Below are positions 14,636-17,897 of a stretch of 17,897 nt of DNA, piece by piece. Under the pieces are notes generated by a model. The model was not told the DNA's origin. It worked only from the letters and a program-made list of their open reading frames with translations, and did not search any database. The position numbers and the translations under genes are program-made. Source of the stretch: Pseudomonadota bacterium (GTDB lineage Bacteria > Pseudomonadota > Alphaproteobacteria > Rhizobiales > Devosiaceae); assembly GCA_023436745.1 (NCBI GenBank), contig JAEZHZ010000390.1:1-17897 (forward strand). Reading direction: 5' to 3'. Every line of letters starts with the position of its first letter. Positions within the stretch are counted from its first letter, which is position 1.

Positions 14636-16539
14636 GCGCCTCCCGATCGCATTCCAGTCCCGGGTCCTCCAAGCTTCGCGGGCGCGGTGGCCGCGTGCTT
14701 TTCCCGCTCACGCCCTTCGACGACGAAAGCCTGCCGGGCTTCTTGGCGCGGACGGCAGCCTGGAACGTATTGGAGAGCCCCTGGGACCTTGTGACGCCGC
14801 TCGCCGCTCAGAGGCCCCATCTGATGTCGGCGGCATCCTTCGACAGCTACGCGCTGGCGGAAGCCGTTGGAGTTCCGCACCCCCGCTTGGTCGGGATGAT
14901 TGTGGACGGTCCCAGCCAACGAAACGGCGCCCTCAACTTCTACGGCCGCACGGTTCCAAGGTTCTGGCTGGATTTTCGCCGACGCAGATTCTCTCCGAGC
15001 AGCTTACGAAACTCGCCCCACCATCGAGCACGTTGGATGGTCGGGGCGCTTTCGTTCTGCCCAGAGAGCTGGGAGCTGCTGATCGAGAAATGTCACGAGT
15101 GCAATGCGTCGTTAGGTTGGCTCTGCACGAAGGGGATCGAAGTCTGTGAACGCTGTGAGGCGGATCTGAGGTTCGCGCCCTCCGACACCGTTGCGCCATC
15201 GGACCGAGATGCGCTCACGTCTGCGGCCGATCTCTTCAGCATCAGCGCGGATCGTCGCGCGCAAGCGGCGGCGCAGTTCCCCGAAGCCTTTGGTGCGCTG
15301 GACGCAGGTGAGTTGTTCGACATCGCGAACGCCTTCGCGCGCGCGGCGAAAACTGTACGAGGTCCCGTCACCAGGACCTCGCTCACGAGCGCTGACCTAG
15401 CTCGGGGGGTCCGCATGATGCAGGCCTATCCAGCTAGCTTCGAAGAAATCGCCGGCCGCCAGCGGTCCGAAAACACCCCTGTCGATCCCTTCTTCGTGCA
15501 CCTTCGGCAAACGGCGCACGAGCCAAGGTATCGCCTCAAGACCTTTCTCCAGGAGCTGCTGCTGCAGCATGAGCCGGTGGTCCACGGTCCGACACGGCTC
15601 GCGCAGCTCCGCAGCCAACGCAACTGCATCACCGTCAGCGAAGCTGCGAGACGGCTCAGAATCGACAATGCCGCGATGGCCAAGCTGTTGGCGCGGGGGG
15701 CGTTTCCGGAAGCGGGCGGGCGAGGCACCACTCGCCGCCTGTATTGGCTCAAAGAGAAGAAAGTCGCTCAGCTGGGCCTTCGGCTAGCGGCTCGCATGTC
15801 TGCGCACGAAGCGCAGGCGCGCCTCGGAATTCCTCGGGAGGGTCTCGAGCAGTGCGTAAGCATCGGCTTGATCCGGCTGTGCAGGGACCCGTTCGTGGCG
15901 ATCCTGCATCCCGGACTGCAAGTACAATGCGAGGACGTAGCCCGGCTGCTTAACCTGCTGGTGACCAGGCTGCACCCCCGGCATCCCGAACGACGCACGA
16001 TACGGCTTGAAGAAGTTTTCCATGGCATTCCCGGGGAGAAGCCCTGGGGACCTCTGCTTGCGGGCGCTTTGGCCGACCCTCCTAAAGTCACGCTTCAGTA
16101 CGACTGTAGCGGCGACCTGTCGTTGGGCTCAGTCCTCGTCGAGGATGAGTTTGCGCGCGACTTGGTGGCGGGACTGCGTCCGGAATTGCGTAAGATCCCG
16201 CGCCGTGCACGGGAGCTCCCGGAGCAGCCGGATTTCAGCCGGATCGAGGTCGAGCGTTACCTGAACTGCTACCCACGCGACATTTCTTGGCTGATTGCTC
16301 ACGGGCACCTGAACCCGCGATACGGCTCGCAACAGCCATTACCTCGCGATCAGGTGGAAGCCCTAGGAGCGAGCTTGATCAGCTCGAGAGAGATCACTTG
16401 GCGATGGCGCGTCTCTGCCGAGCTAAGGGAAGCGCTTCCAAATACACACGGGATTGATCGGCTGCTCGGACCGTTCTGGCCCCGGCCGCAGGTCACCGAG
16501 CACTTCCTGCGGATGTTCCCGCACGGGCGGCCGGTCTGA
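14632..16539 (+). CDS. tniQ: TniQ/TnsD-like target-site selector
   Basis: The 635-residue length puts this with TnsD-type proteins that recognise a fixed chromosomal site, rather than short TniQ. The N-terminal TniQ domain begins at LFPLTPFDDESLPGFLART (about 23-41). A zinc-finger region has CHEC (154-157) and CERC (172-175). The usual upstream CxxC appears as CPES (143-146), a missing cysteine. The C-terminal two thirds carry at least three helix-turn-helix-like modules: VSEAARRLRIDNAAMAKLL (about 333-351), HEAQARLGIPREGLEQCV (about 391-408) and IEVERYLNCYPRDISWLI (about 536-553). Start ATG 14632 overlaps the tnsC stop; codons upstream belong to the tnsC end. The adjacent tRNA-Arg suggests what it binds; that link is inference. 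Confidence 0.88.
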   Translation: MSASRSHSSPGSSKLRGRGGRVLFPLTPFDDESLPGFLARTAAWNVLESPWDLVTPLAAQRPHLMSAASFDSYALAEAVGVPHPRLVGMIVDGPSQRNGALNFYGRTVPRFWLDFRRRRFSPSSLRNSPHHRARWMVGALSFCPESWELLIEKCHECNASLGWLCTKGIEVCERCEADLRFAPSDTVAPSDRDALTSAADLFSISADRRAQAAAQFPEAFGALDAGELFDIANAFARAAKTVRGPVTRTSLTSADLARGVRMMQAYPASFEEIAGRQRSENTPVDPFFVHLRQTAHEPRYRLKTFLQELLLQHEPVVHGPTRLAQLRSQRNCITVSEAARRLRIDNAAMAKLLARGAFPEAGGRGTTRRLYWLKEKKVAQLGLRLAARMSAHEAQARLGIPREGLEQCVSIGLIRLCRDPFVAILHPGLQVQCEDVARLLNLLVTRLHPRHPERRTIRLEEVFHGIPGEKPWGPLLAGALADPPKVTLQYDCSGDLSLGSVLVEDEFARDLVAGLRPELRKIPRRARELPEQPDFSRIEVERYLNCYPRDISWLIAHGHLNPRYGSQQPLPRDQVEALGASLISSREITWRWRVSAELREALPNTHGIDRLLGPFWPRPQVTEHFLRMFPHGRPV

Positions 16540-16564
16540 GGTCTAAGCATGTCGGGGAGTGGTA

Positions 16565-16589
16565 GGGCGGGCGGTTCCTCTGCCCGCCC
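16565..16589. terminator. Hairpin terminator after tniQ
   Basis: GGGCGGGC (16565-16572) pairs with GCCCGCCC (16582-16589) around a 9-base loop, 26 bp past the tniQ stop. A second smaller hairpin, GGCCT-ttag-AGGCC, follows at 16601-16614. No long T-run is present, but the GC-rich stem and the convergent-gene position support a terminator. Confidence 0.6.
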
Positions 16590-16684
16590 GCAACACCAGG
16601 GGCCTTTAGAGGCCGATGATGCCGAACACCAAGGGGCTAGAACGAACCCTTCGCAGCGGAGTGATCGTCCAGGTCGCGGGTTAG

Positions 16685-16704
16685 CCCCATTGGGGTTCGG
16701 AACC
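16685..16704 (-). terminator. Hairpins after the HNH gene
   Basis: Just past the HNH stop (on its strand) lie CCCC-att-GGGG (16685-16695) and the overlapping palindrome GGTTC-g-GAACC (16694-16704). They can only form alternately. They face the tniQ terminator in the convergent spacer and could end HNH transcription. Confidence 0.35.
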
Positions 16705-16716
16705 GTTCAGGCTTCT

Positions 16717-17379
16717 CTACTCGCCCGCCGGCGGGCGGTCTGACCGCGTCGTTTCAACCGGTAAACATCGCCACCCCCCGATGATCTGGCTGACCTTAGA
16801 ACTGACGATCGCCCGAGCGTCGGATGCCGAGAGCCCCTCGGTTCCGCACAGCTCCGGGAGGTCTATGAAGTACTGGCTGACGAAATCTGTCATCACGATG
16901 CCAATCGCCTGCCCGAGGCTCGCGTCGCGCCAGCGGCGTCGCGCCACTAGATGGGCCAACTCGTTGCGAAATTCCGGCGGGCAACCGGGATGGTGCTGCA
17001 GAAGGTGATCTAGCGCTTCATCGACCCTGAATGAGTGCCTGTTAGCGGCGTTGTTGGCCTGAAGCGCGCGGAGGCTTTTCGCGGTGGAAGAAGATGCTGG
17101 CTCGCAACACGGCCAAGTGCCGGCTGCTAGCAGGCTCTGACGTATCTCGAAGAAGCGTAGCGCGCTCAGCGTCGGCAAACGCGCCTCATTGCAGCCTCGG
17201 CAGGCGGCGACGAGATTGTCGCGAGCATCAGACCCGCCCTGACTGCGTGCCTGGACGTGCTCGATGGTCGCCGCGCAAGGGCCGCCCTCCTGCACTTGCA
17301 TCGCGCCACCACAATAGGCGCAGCGCCAGTTCTGCGCCTCTGCTAGCGCGGCGCGTCTGCGTGTCCTGGCAGTCGGCAT
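16717..17379 (-). CDS. HNH endonuclease
   Basis: This 220-residue protein has an N-terminal HNH nuclease: WRCAYCGG (CxxC, about 18-25), ATIEHVQARSQGG (catalytic histidine in EH, about 36-48), then NLVAACRGCN with the second CxxC (about 54-63). The remaining 150 residues are mostly helical and unrecognised, with a His/Leu-rich segment LDHLLQHHPG. The frame stays open upstream to a GTG at 17433, but ATG 17379 has a perfect AGGAGG six bases before it and gives the usual short lead to the zinc-binding cysteines. It lies alone between tniQ and the right end, convergent with tniQ. It is likely cargo with a restriction or DNA-modification role. Relatives of similar length also occur as stand-alone hypothetical endonucleases. 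Confidence 0.85.
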   Translation of the reverse strand: MPTARTRRRAALAEAQNWRCAYCGGAMQVQEGGPCAATIEHVQARSQGGSDARDNLVAACRGCNEARLPTLSALRFFEIRQSLLAAGTWPCCEPASSSTAKSLRALQANNAANRHSFRVDEALDHLLQHHPGCPPEFRNELAHLVARRRWRDASLGQAIGIVMTDFVSQYFIDLPELCGTEGLSASDARAIVSSKVSQIIGGWRCLPVETTRSDRPPAGE

Positions 17380-17384
17380 TTGTT

Positions 17385-17390
17385 CCTCCT
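17385..17390 (-). promoter_or_regulatory. Shine-Dalgarno deciding the HNH start
   Basis: The complement reads AGGAGG, followed by six bases and then ATG at 17379. This is the best ribosome-binding site in the window and rules against the longer GTG-initiated form. Confidence 0.6.
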
Positions 17391-17665
17391 GAGAGGAACG
17401 TTGCCAAAACGATGCGTCAAAGTCGGACGCCACGGCCCTGGTCGCCTGCCTGGAGGCCTAGGACAGAGCGTCAGCGCGATGGAGAGCAGGCGTTGACGGC
17501 GGCCCGGAACGGCCTTCCCACACACTAGCGCGGATAATAGGGTCCGCTTACAGGACACCGCGAATCTCAATCCATGAGTCACGTTGCAAACGCGGACGTA
17601 ACGAACAGGGCAGCAGGCGCCCATGTGAAGACCGGCATTGAGACGGATGTGTGAAGCAGCCGCGC
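17391..17665. other. Gene-free region upstream of the HNH gene
   Basis: No supported gene is seen. It should contain the HNH promoter on the - strand: TATTAT (complement of 17534-17539) could be a -10, but no good -35 is spaced from it. A small GTCC-gcttaca-GGAC repeat lies at 17542-17556. Confidence 0.35.
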
Positions 17666-17790
17666 GGGTCAGCCTTGGCTGGTGGAGCGCTAACGCAGGG
17701 CCGGCCTTAGCTGGTCTTGGGTCAACCTTTAGCTTGTTCCCAGATGCGCTACACTCATAGCTGGAGGGCCACCGTTAGCTGGTCCCGACA
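17666..17790 (-). repeat. Transposon right end: five TnsB-type sites and terminal repeat
   Basis: Read on the - strand, five related sites lie at 17782-17766 (CCAGCTAACGGTGGCCC), 17764-17748 (CCAGCTATGAGTGTAGC), 17736-17719 (CAAGCTAAAGGTTGACCC), 17714-17698 (CCAGCTAAGGCCGGCCC) and 17682-17666 (CCAGCCAAGGCTGACCC). The outermost lies 8 bp from the terminus TGTCGGGA at 17790. They point inward, opposite to the left-end sites. Dense arrays at one end and fewer sites at the other match the asymmetric Tn7 ends. Confidence 0.78.
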
Positions 17791-17791
17791 A

Positions 17792-17830
17792 CCACTTAAG
17801 AGTGGCCACGAAACCAGTTAAGTTTGGCCA
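17792..17830 (+). repeat. Two further TnsB-like sites outside the right end
   Basis: CCACTTAAGAGTGGCCA (17792-17808) and CCAGTTAAGTTTGGCCA (17814-17830) match the same consensus but in left-end orientation. They are spaced exactly 22 bp, as at 103/125 in the left end. They start one base past the inferred right terminus. They may be a second, terminally damaged left end of a related element, or the end of an IS21-like insertion sequence. Confidence 0.55.
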
Positions 17831-17897
17831 TGGCTGCTTTGCGCCAGAAGGAGACATTGGCCGGCGTGCCGGAAACGGACCTCTGCGGAAGATTGCT

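Larger units (their letters stand above)
75..17790 (+). mobile_element. Tn7-like transposon with nuclease/defence cargo, inserted next to tRNA-Arg
   Basis: Both ends are visible. TGTCGAGACCA starts at 75, and the complement of 17780-17790 reads TGTCGGGACCA, giving 10 of 11 matching bases in inverted orientation with the TGT...ACA termini typical of Tn7 relatives. Inside the termini lie arrays of 17-bp sites with consensus CCAGCTAAGGCTGNCCC, on the + strand at the left and the - strand at the right, which is how TnsB sites are arranged in Tn7. The interior encodes TnsA, TnsB, TnsC and a long TniQ. The tns operon points away from the tRNA. The expected 5-bp target duplication is not seen: GGCAT precedes the left end and ACCAC follows the right end. 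The right flank may be rearranged or be another element. Boundaries are inferred from the terminal match and have not been compared with an empty site. Confidence 0.85.

Noticed and set aside
70..17795. Five-base target-site duplication flanking the element
   Set aside because: GGCAT (70-74) and ACCAC (17791-17795) do not match; shifting either boundary by a few bases does not create a match.
17666..17830. Repeats resembling a short CRISPR array
   Set aside because: Repeats are only 17 bp, imperfect, irregularly spaced (18-32 bp) and switch orientation at 17790; they fit transposase sites and no cas gene is present.
17830..17897. Possible gene start (ATG at 17830) open to the window edge
   Set aside because: Only 22 codons are visible, no ribosome-binding site precedes it, and it begins inside a TnsB-like site.

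Overview
The window is visibly GC-rich bacterial DNA, with ATGA or GTGA gene overlaps, Shine-Dalgarno-led starts and a tRNA whose CCA is encoded. It fits a Pseudomonadota (proteobacterial) chromosome; a finer placement cannot be supported from sequence alone. It opens inside a tRNA-Arg(CCU) gene. Seven bases after the tRNA's CCA begins what I read as one complete Tn7-like transposon (about 75-17790).

Layout: the tRNA-proximal end (75-139) carries a terminal TGTCGAGACCA followed by two clear TnsB-type sites. The far end (17666-17790) carries five such sites in the opposite orientation and finishes in the inverted terminal sequence TGTCGGGACCA. Between the ends are two blocks. The cargo block (420-9830) holds a DNA methyltransferase fused to an Mrr-like nuclease domain (+ strand). 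On the - strand follow a YhaN-like giant SMC/Rad50-type ATPase, a YhaO/SbcD/Mre11-like phosphoesterase, a 50-residue unknown protein, an OLD-family ATPase-TOPRIM nuclease and a small WYL-like protein. The transposition block (10618-16539, + strand) is a four-gene operon tnsA-tnsB-tnsC-tniQ in which every junction is a 4-bp overlap. An HNH endonuclease gene (16717-17379, - strand) lies between tniQ and the far end.

A 787-bp gene-free stretch (9831-10617) separates cargo from transposition genes. It contains a compact three-way-junction-like RNA fold candidate, an AT-rich tract, a strong intrinsic terminator and a perfect 7-bp inverted repeat upstream of tnsA.

Working model: TnsA and TnsB cut and join the ends, TnsC is the ATPase regulator, and the long TnsD-like TniQ (zinc finger plus several helix-turn-helix modules) probably recognises the tRNA-Arg gene and directs insertion just past its 3' end. 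The cargo is a stack of DNA-processing nucleases best explained as anti-phage or anti-plasmid defence. Right after the far end lie two more TnsB-like sites in left-end orientation with the same 22-bp spacing as the real left end, and no 5-bp target duplication is seen. This suggests a tandem or older relative at the same tRNA site. No Cas genes or CRISPR array are present.
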